Below, one piece after another: positions 1-8,813 of a DNA stretch of 64,000 nt. The first letter of the stretch is position 1; every line of letters begins with the position of its first letter. This DNA is from Streptomyces aureus (GTDB lineage: Bacteria; Actinomycetota; Actinomycetes; Streptomycetales; Streptomycetaceae): assembly GCF_000725495.1 (NCBI RefSeq), contig NZ_JNZD01000028.1, positions 62,001 to 126,000 on the forward strand. The letters are read 5' to 3'. The notes under the pieces are model-generated. The model was not told the DNA's origin. It saw only the letters and a list, made by a program, of their open reading frames with translations, and searched no databases. The position numbers and the translations under genes are program-made.

Positions 1-207
1 ATCTCGCTGGCCCTCGCTCTCGGTCACGCCGCCGACCTTGCCGAGCTGACAAAGCGAGCAGAGTGCCCGGACGCCCGGAGCGCCGCGGCCGTGCTCGACA
101 TCGCCCTCGACGACCTCGCCGCTGTGCTCGACGACCGCTTCCTGCACACCGGAGGCCCGCGGCAGCGCGTCCTGGCCGCTTACGCCCGCGACCACGGCAA
201 GCCCTGA
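1..207 (+). CDS. C-terminal end of an unrecognised protein (5' truncated by window)
   Basis: An open frame runs from the first base to a TGA at 205-207 and gives the last 68 residues of a protein. The sequence is Ala/Leu/Asp-rich and predicted helical (for example LALALGHAADLAELTKRAE and a DDLAAVLDDRF stretch). I do not recognise a family. The start lies outside the window, so length and domain context are unknown. The next same-strand gene begins about 870 bp downstream, so this is probably the end of a separate transcription unit. Confidence 0.6.
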   Translation: MSLALALGHAADLAELTKRAECPDARSAAAVLDIALDDLAAVLDDRFLHTGGPRQRVLAAYARDHGKP

Positions 208-212
208 ACGGC

Positions 213-560
213 CGGCCTTGTTCCAAGGCCAGAACGGTCCGTGAAGGCTGCCCAATCTGCCGGTCAGACACAGGTTCTCGGTGTAGTCGACGGGGCAGGC
301 GATCACGGAAACCGCGTCGCCGTCGAGGGCGCGGCGCAACACGGGCAGCAGCTGGCGAAGATGAAGTTCCAGTACTGCGCATTGCTCGTCAGCGGCCCAA
401 ACAGCGTGCTCGCCTCCGAACAGCGGCGCCAGCGCCTTGTCGGACCCTTCGAACAGCAGCACCCGGGCCCCCGCCGACCGCTCCAACACCCAGGGCAGTG
501 ATGGTCTGCCAGCCAGCGGACCATGTAGCCCAGACCGCAACCGACGCCGACCAGACGGTA
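213..560 (-). pseudogene. Degraded SAM-dependent methyltransferase-like fragment
   Basis: On the minus strand at 501-556 the translation reads LVGVGCGLGYMVRWLADH, which fits motif I (glycine-rich SAM-binding loop) of class I methyltransferases. The frame then breaks. A second minus-strand frame at roughly 215-355 gives a coherent stretch (QLLPVLRRALDGDAVSV, CPVDYTENLCLTGRLGSLHG) without a start of its own. The two pieces lie in different frames with no intact start, so I read this as a decayed gene. The C-terminal piece may not belong to the same original protein. Bases 560-1060 contain nothing I can support as coding. Confidence 0.35.
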
Positions 561-1063
561 CGGACCGGCCTGCCCTGTGCTCTGTCGAATTGCGGTGAAG
601 AGCGGCCGAGCAGATGAACCAGCAGTTCGCCGATCCGCAGCTCCTGCCAGCTTCCAGCACGGCCGCTGCCTGATCTGCGAAGACGCCCTAACCCCAAGCG
701 TTGCCACCGCAGTCGACGGATGTTTCTTCTACTTCCTTATATGCCGCTTCGTGGGCGTCGGCGCTTGACACGGGGTGGACCTGGACGCCCTGTGGAACCT
801 GTCCCCGCACACGCCACCTGCAACGGAGCCAAAGCGACCGGTTGCCGAGGCAGACGGAACTCGCTGACCGGGCTGTCCGGTACGAAGCCATCATGAACTC
901 GCCCCATCCGCTGACGCCATGTCCGTGATCGGGTCGGCAGTCTGCCATGGACCACTTCGGTTATGCGGCCGTTCGGTGCTTCGGGGTGAAGCATGGCTCT
1001 GCCTGCCTGTCTGCCGTCGGTGGGATGGGTGCATTCTCCCGCGGCGAGTCGGGTGACTGTGAC

Positions 1064-1069
1064 TAAATT
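1064..1069 (+). promoter_or_regulatory. Possible -10 hexamer (TAAATT) of a leaderless promoter
   Basis: TAAATT ends five bases before the ATG at 1075, in an otherwise G/C-rich stretch, and no Shine-Dalgarno sequence is visible upstream of that ATG. This arrangement is what leaderless actinobacterial transcripts look like. No convincing -35 is visible. Confidence 0.25.
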
Positions 1070-1074
1070 GGCGC

Positions 1075-2187
1075 ATGTCTTCGTCGTTGCGGCAACGCCC
1101 TCTTATCGCGGTCGTTGGAAGTGTGGACGGTACGCGAGAGTTCGCCCCGCCCTTGCAGAACGTGGAGCAAGGTCCGGAGGCCTGCCGTCAGTTGGGGCGC
1201 GCGCTGGCGCAGGCGCAGTGCGACCTGGCGGTCTTCTCCAGCAAGGACAAGTACATCGAGGCCGAGGTTGTTCGTGGTTATGCAGAGGCGTGTGAGGACG
1301 GCCAGGGTCGTGTGGTCGGCTACCCTCCGCGGCATCGCAGCATGGATTTCGGTCTTCCGGAGGGCAGTGCCGTCACCGTGGAGGTGGTGAGGGATACCAG
1401 CGGTGAGTGGGAGGTTTCCTATTACCGGACGTTGATGTCGTGCGACGGCGTGCTGATGGTGGGTGGGGGACAGTCCACACGAGTGGCTGGCGTTGTTGCT
1501 TTGGCGCAGCGAATACCTGTGGTGCCGGTAGCCGCCTTTGGCGGTGGTGCAGGACAGGTATGGATCAATCTCGACAAGGTGCGCAACGATACCGATGACG
1601 CTGATATTGCGCTGCTGGGCGCGGACTGGTCATCGGATTCCGCCCGGAAGCTTGTGACCTGCTTGCTAAGGCAGCGTGATCGACGGGTGCGGCACGAGCG
1701 CACCATGGCGCGAAGTCGGAATCTGCAAGCATGGTCGGGAGCGTTGGGCTGGGTTGTGGCGGTGGCGTGCATGGCTGTCGCAGTGCTCGGTCTCGTGACC
1801 GCGGCGCCAGCTCGTGCTGCGACTTCGATGGACCTGGCGGTGCTGGTAGGAGCCCCGCTCTTTGCCTCGGTGGCAGGTGCCGTCATCCGCAATTCGTTCG
1901 AAACCGAGTCTCAATGGCCGCGCGCCTGCATTCGAGGGCTCGGTGCCGGTCTGGTCACGGTTCTTCTTTACGTTGCTTCGCAGTTGTTGAGCGTGCCTAC
2001 GCTGTTGGACCGGCTGGATGTGCGGCGGCTGCTGTTCATGACGATTCCGTTGGGCTTCACTGCCGGCTTCACCTTCGATCTTGTTTTTGAGCGGTTGAGG
2101 AGTGGGGCGGCGGCAGGGGCTCCACCCGGATCGGATCTGCTGTCGAGCGCTGCTCCATCCGGGGGGCAGGTGGATCCGTCAGAGTGA
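1075..2187 (+). CDS. SLOG-domain membrane protein, putative conflict-system sensor or effector
   Basis: The 370-residue protein has an N-terminal Rossmann-like domain typical of the SLOG superfamily: IAVVGSVDG at 11-19 and the glycine signature VGGGQSTR at 129-136. About 60 polar/basic residues follow, then four predicted transmembrane helices near 223-243, 252-271, 286-308 and 318-338. SLOG domains bind nucleotide-derived ligands in bacterial immunity systems, and SLOG plus transmembrane fusions have been proposed as membrane-perturbing effectors. That function is inference here. A small same-strand gene follows 106 bp downstream, and together they converge on the TIR/MoxR/vWA/NTPase operon, so the two units may form one island. 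Classification as SLOG is moderately sure; the ligand is unknown. Confidence 0.7.
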   Translation: MSSSLRQRPLIAVVGSVDGTREFAPPLQNVEQGPEACRQLGRALAQAQCDLAVFSSKDKYIEAEVVRGYAEACEDGQGRVVGYPPRHRSMDFGLPEGSAVTVEVVRDTSGEWEVSYYRTLMSCDGVLMVGGGQSTRVAGVVALAQRIPVVPVAAFGGGAGQVWINLDKVRNDTDDADIALLGADWSSDSARKLVTCLLRQRDRRVRHERTMARSRNLQAWSGALGWVVAVACMAVAVLGLVTAAPARAATSMDLAVLVGAPLFASVAGAVIRNSFETESQWPRACIRGLGAGLVTVLLYVASQLLSVPTLLDRLDVRRLLFMTIPLGFTAGFTFDLVFERLRSGAAAGAPPGSDLLSSAAPSGGQVDPSE

Positions 2188-2293
2188 CGACACCGTCGCA
2201 GAGCGCTTCCATGCTCGTTATGGCGGGTACTTAGCAGGCAGGATCGTCGCCTGGGGCAGAGCTTGTTCGTCTCGGCCGACGGAAGGGGGGACT

Positions 2294-2722
2294 GTGGACG
2301 TGGTGCCGGTTTCGGCAGCCTTGCTGGTGGAGGCGGCGTTAGACGCTGCTGGCTCTGGTGCATCCGGGTGGGTGCGACTCAGATCGATTCTGGATCGCTG
2401 GCGTGGGGGCAGTGGCGTCCTGGACGCAGATGTACTGGAGGAGCTGGCGAAGGCCCCGTTCAACGTGTCGACTGCGCAGGCTCTCTCCGCGCAGCTGGCT
2501 GAGCGGGCTGCCGCAAGTGCTGCATTTCGTGAAGAGTTGACGTCCTGGGCTCAGAGTGTGTGGCAAGCTCTCGGCGAGGTGTCGGCAGATGAGGGGCCCG
2601 ATGGTGCTGCCATCGCTGCGGCCATTGCGCAGAGACATCCAGCCGAGCCACGGTTCGCTGTGTTCGGCATGGGGGACACCGTGGCAGGGGACGCTTCGGC
2701 GGGTGCTCTCTCAGACTTTTGA
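2294..2722 (+). CDS. Small helical protein, possible conflict-system accessory
   Basis: A GTG start at 2294 is chosen because a purine-rich ribosome site (GGAAGGGGGG at 2281-2290) precedes it. An upstream in-frame ATG at 2102 would overlap the SLOG gene by 86 bp and lacks such a site. The 142-residue product begins VDVVPVSAALLVEAALDAA and is almost entirely predicted alpha helix. The hydrophobic N-terminal segment followed by a short charged domain resembles small proteins that accompany STAND NTPases in Streptomyces, but no named family is certain. Its 3' end overlaps the convergent large NTPase gene by 12 bp. Confidence 0.55.
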   Translation: MDVVPVSAALLVEAALDAAGSGASGWVRLRSILDRWRGGSGVLDADVLEELAKAPFNVSTAQALSAQLAERAAASAAFREELTSWAQSVWQALGEVSADEGPDGAAIAAAIAQRHPAEPRFAVFGMGDTVAGDASAGALSDF

Positions 2723-5700
2723 CGGCTGGCCCAGCAGTTCTACCGCGGACAAGGCGCGGTATGCCTCATCGACAAGTCCGGCTGCCTCGAGCCGGTGGCT
2801 GACGCGCAGGATTTCCGTGATGAGGGTGTGTGTTTCGTCGCGTAGTGCGTTTTCCCGTTGTGCTTGCTCGGCCAGTCCGGCGTTGCTCTGTCCTTCGCGG
2901 GGCAGTGCAGTGGGGTAGGCCTGTTCTGCCGTGAGTTGGCTGTAGAGATCGGCGCATCGAATCAGGGCAGAGGAGGCTTCCAGAAGGTTGTCCTCCTTGA
3001 TGCAGGCTTGGGCTAGTGAGCGGAGGGCGCGTGCCTGTCCGTGTTGAACACCCAGGATTTCCAGGTGAGCACTTGCGCTGCGTAGAGCGGGGATTGACTC
3101 AGCTGGGCGGCCGGTTTGCAGGAGGAGTACTCCGATGGCGCGTAGGGCCTGCGCGGCCCATTCCTCGTTGTTGTTGCTCTGGTGCAGCGTGCGGGCTGTT
3201 TTGAACCAGTCCAGGGCTTGGCTGTGTCTGTCGAGGACGCGGAAGGTCTCCGCCAGGGCCTGACAGGCTTCTGCCTCGGACTCGGGGTCGTTCAACTGCT
3301 GGAAGAGTGTGATCGCTGTTTTCAGATGAGGAATAGCCAGGTGCGCCTTCTCGGCCTGCAGGTAGAGGGAAGCGAGGTCCTGGTGGAGAAGGGCTTGAAC
3401 GGAGAGGTCTCCGGTCGCCAGATACGCCTCGAGGGCTGTGGTGAAGCTGGCTGCCGCGCGGTCGAGGTGCCCCGTTGCTTTCAGGGCATTTCCCAGACTG
3501 CGGAACAAAGGTCCCTTCTCCTCCAGGGGTAGTGGGTGTTGTTGAGCAAGATCTTCGGCTGCCTGCAGGGTGGCGATGGCCTCATCGTGGTTTGCTGCCT
3601 GTAGCAGGGCGGTGCTGAGGTTGCAGAGCAGCAGCACCGTGGCTGCCGGGTTCTCGCTGCGATTTTGTGAGATTGCTTCGGAGAGTAGGTCGATGGCTTC
3701 CTGCGTTTGGTGCGCACTGATCAAGATGGCGCCCATGTTGACGACGATCTGCACGTTCTGCATGCCAGCCACGGAACGAGAGAGATCGGTGACAAACGCC
3801 AGAATCTCTCGTGCGCGTACAAGGTCACCGTTGGCGGCGAAACTGACGGCGATGTTGCTCAGGGCGGCCGCTCGCAGAGTGAGATGGCCGTTGTCGTTGG
3901 CCCAGCGTTCGACCTGATTCATCAGTTCCAGGAGGATGGCGTGTTGCTTTTCCTGGAATATGAAGCGGGCGGCGCTCATAGCGATTTTGGTGCCCGTCAG
4001 CGGGTCTTCGTTGGCGAAACACCAGCGGGCCACAGCGGCGACGTTGCTCAGTTCGACGCGCATCCATTCCAGGGCGGATGTACGTCCTGGACGAGGGGCT
4101 GGTTGCTGGGACCACAGAGCGCGCTCGGCGTTTGCGGCGCGCGTGCGGTAGTACGCCACGATTCGCGCGCGGGTGTCTCTGATCTCCCTGGTGGAGAGGT
4201 GGTCTCCTATGACTGCTTGACCGTAGATCTGCAGCAGGGACGGAATTTGCCAGCGCTCGGCGGTAGCGGTCGGTGCGATGAGGTGACGCTGGGCCAGTTC
4301 GTCCAGCAGGGTGATTGAGGCGGAGCCCCAATTGAGTGCTGCTTTGACCGTGGCCGTTGCAAATTCTGATCCGGGTAGCAGGGCCAGGGAGCAGAGGGCC
4401 TTCTGCTGTGCCGGCGAGGCGCCGTGGAAGGTGACGTCGAGTGCGTGGCGCACGGGCAGTTCGCCGTGGTGTTCCAGTCCGAGCGCGGATTCGAACTCCA
4501 GGAGCTTCAGCAGTTGGCGCATCGTGCGACGCGGGTCAGCCGTCAGCCAAGTGGCCGCGGTGGCCAGTGCCAGCGGGAAACCGCCGCACAGTTTGGCTAC
4601 GTCTGCGGTGGCTTCGTGGTCGCGGTCGGCGCGGGTGTCATTGCGGTCATGCTGCAGCAGCAAGGCTTCCAGGAGCTGTGTTGCCTCGGGCTGGGGGAGG
4701 GAGCCGACGTCGATGATGTCGAGGCCGGTGTCGCCAGGGGCGTGCTGGCTGGTTGCGATCAGTGCGTATCCGGCGGGCATGGCGGATGTGACTTGCGCGA
4801 TGTCGGCGGGCCTCGCATTGTGGAGCAGGATCAGCACGCGGCGTGCGGGGCCGCCTATCAGCTTGAGCTGTGCCGTGGACCAGGTCTGCGCATGTGCTGG
4901 GGTCGCCGGATCGTTCAGCCCGAGCTGGCGGGCGATGGCCATCCATAGCGAGGGCTTGTCCGTGAGGGTAACGATGAGCAGGCCGCCGGGAAACCAGTCA
5001 CGGGCGCATGCGTCCTGAGCGGCTCGTGCAGCTAGTACCGACTTGCCGATGCCGGCCGCTCCGGTGAGGACTACGACGGCTCGCGACTCGGTGCTGGGGT
5101 CCAGAGCGTGGAGGAGCCGCTGGAGTTCCTGTTGGCGACCGACCACAACTGGCGGGAGACCCTCGGATTCTGGGGTCGTTCTGGGGTAGGCACGGGGACG
5201 TGGTGCCCCTGGCCAGCCTTGACTCCTGTTGAGGTCGACAGTGCTGGCCTTGTGGAGCAGTGATGTTGCCGCAGGCCCCATACGGCTCAGCAGCTGGGTG
5301 CCGTCCCGGATTGTCCCCAGTACTGCGACCGGGTACCGGCTCGGATCGTCCAGCAACTCCAGAAGGGCTTCGGCAAGTTCTTCGCCGCCCGGAGCCGCGA
5401 GGCTCTCATCCAGATCGTCCAGCCACACCACTGTTTGTGACCCGACGCCGTCGTCGGCCAGGGCCTTCAGCACGCATTCATTGCGGTCGATCAATGCGGG
5501 TGCCCAAGCCCACCATTCTGCAAGCTCGTGCCGCATGGCCTCCCACAGTGTGCGGGTACGCCCGCTGTGGGGTTTGCCGCGCACCAGGATGATTTTGCTC
5601 TGCCAGGGGACGCCTCCGATGCGTTGACGCAACTCGCTGTCAATGCGGCGTGCTTGATAGGGGGCAAGCAGCGTTCTGACCGAAGCCGCCCGTCGTTCGT

Positions 5701-6727
5701 TGAGGTCAGCGATCGGGATGCCGAAGTACCGTGCGTCTGCATCTGTGAGTTCCTCGATGCGTTGCCCCAAGAGGCGACTGGAAGCAAGGCGGCCTGCCGT
5801 CGGCGGTCGGGTGACGACTTCGGCTTCGCCCGGCGCACCCACACGATAGATCTGGCCGCGCGCGGTGCGTACGAACATCGGCACGGTGTGAGCGGGACAG
5901 GCAGTGAAGCCGCCGCGGGGAACTCTGACCTCTTGGGCCTCGCCCCAGGCGTCGTGGCGGGACGACACATGCAGGATGCGTGGTTGCGTGTCGGGAACGA
6001 GGATGCCCTCGGACGGCCAACGGAAGTCTCCGAAGCCCAATTTGCTGCCGTCATGGCGGACTGGCAGCACGACGTCGGGAACATCGTCCGAAACGGGGGT
6101 GCCGAGCGGACCGCTCATGAACCGGCGTGTGCCGGGGCCGCCGAGCAACTCGACGAGATCCAGTCCGGTGGCCGTCTGCCTCACCGACTCGGGGAATCGG
6201 GACCATGCCTGGGTGAACCATCGCTGCAACGCAGCACGTCGCAGCGGCTCGTCGACGGCAGTCCGCAGAAAGGATTGCAGGAGCGTGTCGACGTCGGCCT
6301 GGGACTCATCGGTGATTCCTGCATCATGCAGCAACGCGGCCCAGGTGACTTGTTCCTCATGAGCCAGGACGGGGGAGTGGCCGATATGGGCCTCATGAAT
6401 GGTGCGGCCAGCCAGCCGGATCGGATCCTCCGGCCGGCTCGTCCTCAGTTCCTCGACCAGCATGCTGCGTGCCTCAAGCATCACCGGTGGGCGCAGGACC
6501 ATGTACTGACCGCCGCGATGTGCTGCCCATGGCCCGTACCAAAGACCGGTCTCGGCCCCGACGTTCAACGTAGGGCGCACTGTGATTCGGATGCTGCGGA
6601 TGAGCTCTGGCTCGATGCGCACCGCGCTCGCCAGCGCGATTGCCAGGCTCTGTGCATCGCCCGGGAGGTCACTGAGAGATGGCTGGGCGAGGGCGGGAGC
6701 ATTCCAAGAAGCCGGCACGCCCCTCAT
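2711..6727 (-). CDS. Dual P-loop NTPase with TPR array; downstream half of a split SAV_2336-type protein
   Basis: The start at 6727 is chosen because its ATG overlaps the upstream stop as ATGA; the longer reading from 6886 would overlap the neighbour by 160 bp. The 1338-residue product has four regions. Residues about 20-370 resemble the part that normally follows the vWA-like domain in SAV_2336 proteins (RIEPELIRSIR, GAETGLWYGPW). A first P-loop GKPHSGRT lies at 384-391 with a Walker B-like VVWLDDLD at 433-440. A second, NB-ARC/STAND-type P-loop GAAGIGKS lies at 556-563. TPR-like repeats run from about 900 to 1300 (for example HLDRAAASFTTALEAYLATG). It is the last gene of the minus-strand operon. 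A regulated switch or scaffold downstream of MoxR/vWA is the likely role, by inference. Confidence 0.8.
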   Translation of the reverse strand: MRGVPASWNAPALAQPSLSDLPGDAQSLAIALASAVRIEPELIRSIRITVRPTLNVGAETGLWYGPWAAHRGGQYMVLRPPVMLEARSMLVEELRTSRPEDPIRLAGRTIHEAHIGHSPVLAHEEQVTWAALLHDAGITDESQADVDTLLQSFLRTAVDEPLRRAALQRWFTQAWSRFPESVRQTATGLDLVELLGGPGTRRFMSGPLGTPVSDDVPDVVLPVRHDGSKLGFGDFRWPSEGILVPDTQPRILHVSSRHDAWGEAQEVRVPRGGFTACPAHTVPMFVRTARGQIYRVGAPGEAEVVTRPPTAGRLASSRLLGQRIEELTDADARYFGIPIADLNERRAASVRTLLAPYQARRIDSELRQRIGGVPWQSKIILVRGKPHSGRTRTLWEAMRHELAEWWAWAPALIDRNECVLKALADDGVGSQTVVWLDDLDESLAAPGGEELAEALLELLDDPSRYPVAVLGTIRDGTQLLSRMGPAATSLLHKASTVDLNRSQGWPGAPRPRAYPRTTPESEGLPPVVVGRQQELQRLLHALDPSTESRAVVVLTGAAGIGKSVLAARAAQDACARDWFPGGLLIVTLTDKPSLWMAIARQLGLNDPATPAHAQTWSTAQLKLIGGPARRVLILLHNARPADIAQVTSAMPAGYALIATSQHAPGDTGLDIIDVGSLPQPEATQLLEALLLQHDRNDTRADRDHEATADVAKLCGGFPLALATAATWLTADPRRTMRQLLKLLEFESALGLEHHGELPVRHALDVTFHGASPAQQKALCSLALLPGSEFATATVKAALNWGSASITLLDELAQRHLIAPTATAERWQIPSLLQIYGQAVIGDHLSTREIRDTRARIVAYYRTRAANAERALWSQQPAPRPGRTSALEWMRVELSNVAAVARWCFANEDPLTGTKIAMSAARFIFQEKQHAILLELMNQVERWANDNGHLTLRAAALSNIAVSFAANGDLVRAREILAFVTDLSRSVAGMQNVQIVVNMGAILISAHQTQEAIDLLSEAISQNRSENPAATVLLLCNLSTALLQAANHDEAIATLQAAEDLAQQHPLPLEEKGPLFRSLGNALKATGHLDRAAASFTTALEAYLATGDLSVQALLHQDLASLYLQAEKAHLAIPHLKTAITLFQQLNDPESEAEACQALAETFRVLDRHSQALDWFKTARTLHQSNNNEEWAAQALRAIGVLLLQTGRPAESIPALRSASAHLEILGVQHGQARALRSLAQACIKEDNLLEASSALIRCADLYSQLTAEQAYPTALPREGQSNAGLAEQAQRENALRDETHTLITEILRVSHRLEAAGLVDEAYRALSAVELLGQPSKV

Positions 6728-7734
6728 CGCAGCCTCGCGTGAGCCGTTGATGCGGTCGTGGAGCGGTCCCAGCTGAGCAGCGGCATCAAGAGGCGCATCC
6801 AGGCTGGTTGCTGGCGTGCTGACAGGGGAGCCAGGCCGACCGGCAGGCAGTCGGCCCTGTGCCACAGTGCTGCCGCACGTTGCCATACCTTACGGTTTTC
6901 CGCTTGCTCGGCGCGGGGGACTGTATTTTGGCCGAAGTCGCTAATGATGAGAACGCGCGTCCCAGACGGAGGAGCGGTGTATGGCTTCCAGCTCCACCCG
7001 GCCGACCGTCCACTGCGCAGAGGATTTTGTGCGAAGTAGCGGACGTCGCAGGCGTGTGCGCCGGCGATCGCTGTAATCCGGTCGAGCAGTTGTTGCTGGT
7101 CCCGGGCGAACAGTCTGGTTCCCTCGTTGATGTCCACCAGCACCTGGACGCCGAAGCGCAGAGTCCGCACGGGCAGGCGGGGGAGCTCGGCCACGTGGCG
7201 GCCGTGGGCCATCGCCGTCAGGACCCTCTGCACGTCGATCGGGCCTTCGTGGACCACCCGGGACAGAAGCAGCCGCAAGATGGCGGATTCGGAGCGGGGC
7301 GGAAACAGAGGCAGGTAGGGATGGGGCGGCGTCGGCCCTCTGTTGGGAGTGGGCTCCGTCGCCACGGGCGGCTGTGTCCACTGGCGGCTTACGGCGAGCT
7401 CGGTTCCCATCGGAAACAGCAAGGGGATGGGGCGCGGTGCCTCGAGCGGCGTCCCGGCCTGGCGCAGGCCGCCAGACGACGTCGATGGCGACGGCGTTTT
7501 GGCCCGCCGCGGAGACAAGGAGGCGTGCGCAGAAGGTTTGGAAGGTTCCTGCGTTGTCTGCACGGCCTTCGGATGCAAGCCGAGCATGGCGGCCGCCGCG
7601 TGGAACGTTGCCTCGTCGGAGACGTCAACGGCAGCCATCACACGGGCCATATCGCCGATCCAGGCTTGGGATCTCGGTGCTTGCTCCACCCTGCCTGCGG
7701 GCGGCAGACCAACGTGCCTGCTCTTTCCGGGCAT
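6724..7734 (-). CDS. SAV_2336 N-terminal-domain protein (vWA-like partner of MoxR)
   Basis: The 336-residue protein starts at ATG 7734, two bases after the MoxR stop, with a GAGGGG ribosome site within the end of MoxR. Residues 1-145 are a proline-rich, low-complexity region. From about 146 the sequence matches the SAV_2336 N-terminal pattern: VQVLVDINEGTRLFARDQ at 196-213, RYFAQNPLR at 232-240, RVLIISDFG at 260-268 and LLSWDRSTTAS near the end. The DxN and ISDFG segments resemble strands of a vWA-like fold. vWA proteins commonly work with MoxR ATPases, which fits the gene order. In the usual family this domain continues into the region encoded by the next gene, so the protein appears split. 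Confidence 0.8.
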   Translation of the reverse strand: MPGKSRHVGLPPAGRVEQAPRSQAWIGDMARVMAAVDVSDEATFHAAAAMLGLHPKAVQTTQEPSKPSAHASLSPRRAKTPSPSTSSGGLRQAGTPLEAPRPIPLLFPMGTELAVSRQWTQPPVATEPTPNRGPTPPHPYLPLFPPRSESAILRLLLSRVVHEGPIDVQRVLTAMAHGRHVAELPRLPVRTLRFGVQVLVDINEGTRLFARDQQQLLDRITAIAGAHACDVRYFAQNPLRSGRSAGWSWKPYTAPPSGTRVLIISDFGQNTVPRAEQAENRKVWQRAAALWHRADCLPVGLAPLSARQQPAWMRLLMPLLSWDRSTTASTAHARLR

Positions 7735-7736
7735 TC

Positions 7737-8771
7737 TCAGCCCCTCATCTGCTGGGGTTTGAGTAGGGTCAGACCGCGCAGCTTCTCCCAACGGCCGTCG
7801 CCGACTTCAATCTCCAGTGCACGGCATGCCCACAACGCATCGAGATACTCTGCGGTACTGGGCGGACGGATTCCGTCCCTGGTCGCCACACGCCGGACAG
7901 CGAGCAGTTCATCCGCCAGAGCCGCTGCCAGCCTCGCGTCCTGGGGGTCGACCTTGCGCAATCGGGATTTGAGATGGGCTTTGGCGATGTCCACCAGTTC
8001 CCCCGGGGTCCCGGGCTCCGGGGCGCTGGCGATGACGCAGCGTCGAAGGAATGCCTGAGGCAGCTCGCGCTCCTCGTTTGTCGTAATGATCACCAGGTGG
8101 CGGGAGAACGGTTTACCTGACTGCGGTCGGGCCGAAGCCGGCTCCACAGCGACGCGGCGTCCGGTTTCCGCCACCGTGAAACCGTTTGAAGCCAGCGGTA
8201 CCAACAGCCCGTTGGGAACGTCGGGATCCGCCTTGTCGATCTCGTCGATCAGGACGACTGCGTGGTCGGCACGGCGGTTGCGATTCCATCGCTCCTTGTG
8301 TGGTCCCGAGGCCGTGTCATCTCCAAGGTCGCGCTCGTGTCTGGCCTTGCGAGTCTTTTCTGCCACGACAGCAGCCGATTTGGGCGCGAACGCCCACCAC
8401 AGCGGACCGGGCTCGATGTAGGCGTCCTCATCGAGCGCGTCTCCGTTGACATCGTCGAACCTAGCTCGTTGTGCGTCGGCCAGACGGCGAACCCCGTCGA
8501 ATGACCACAGCAGGTCCGTCGCGCGGGTCTGAGAAGTCACCACGTATTCGTAGTAACGCCAGCGGAGTTTCCGGGCGATGTACGGGGCCAAGGAGGACTT
8601 GCCCGACCCCGGGTTCCCCCTCAGCAGCAGTGGGCGGCCGGTGGCCTTGGCCACCTCAACGGCCAACTCCAGATCCTGCGGCATGACGTAGACCAATCCG
8701 TCACGGCGGTCCGGCATGTCCTTCAGCCCGGCTGTGCCAGCGCCTGCTTGCCGTTTACCCCTAACGGCCAT
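7737..8771 (-). CDS. MoxR-type AAA+ ATPase
   Basis: The start at 8771 is preferred because GAAAGGAC lies about 9 bases upstream; the upstream ATG at 8801 has no such site. The 344-residue protein carries Walker A GNPGSGKS (52-59), Walker B VVLIDEID (172-179), sensor-1 region IITTNEERELP (around 228-238) and arginine-finger segment AFLRRC (240-245). The DEIDKADPDVPNGLL signature is typical of MoxR/dynein-related AAA+ proteins. These ATPases remodel partners together with vWA proteins; the SAV_2336 gene directly downstream is the obvious partner. It is gene two of a four-gene operon with gaps of about 40 bp and 2 bp and one 4-bp overlap. Confidence 0.88.
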   Translation of the reverse strand: MAVRGKRQAGAGTAGLKDMPDRRDGLVYVMPQDLELAVEVAKATGRPLLLRGNPGSGKSSLAPYIARKLRWRYYEYVVTSQTRATDLLWSFDGVRRLADAQRARFDDVNGDALDEDAYIEPGPLWWAFAPKSAAVVAEKTRKARHERDLGDDTASGPHKERWNRNRRADHAVVLIDEIDKADPDVPNGLLVPLASNGFTVAETGRRVAVEPASARPQSGKPFSRHLVIITTNEERELPQAFLRRCVIASAPEPGTPGELVDIAKAHLKSRLRKVDPQDARLAAALADELLAVRRVATRDGIRPPSTAEYLDALWACRALEIEVGDGRWEKLRGLTLLKPQQMRG

Positions 8772-8813
8772 GACCTGGTGTCCTTTCGGTAGTGCAGGCA
8801 TTGCGAGATGAGG

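Noticed and set aside
5528..6742. A 404-codon plus-strand frame opposite the dual-NTPase gene
   Set aside because: Codon positions and composition mark it as a shadow of the minus-strand gene, which has clear P-loop motifs.
6728..6886. Longer start for the dual-NTPase gene (ATG/GTG at 6886)
   Set aside because: It would overlap the vWA-like gene by 160 bp, whereas the ATGA overlap at 6727 gives a natural coupled start.
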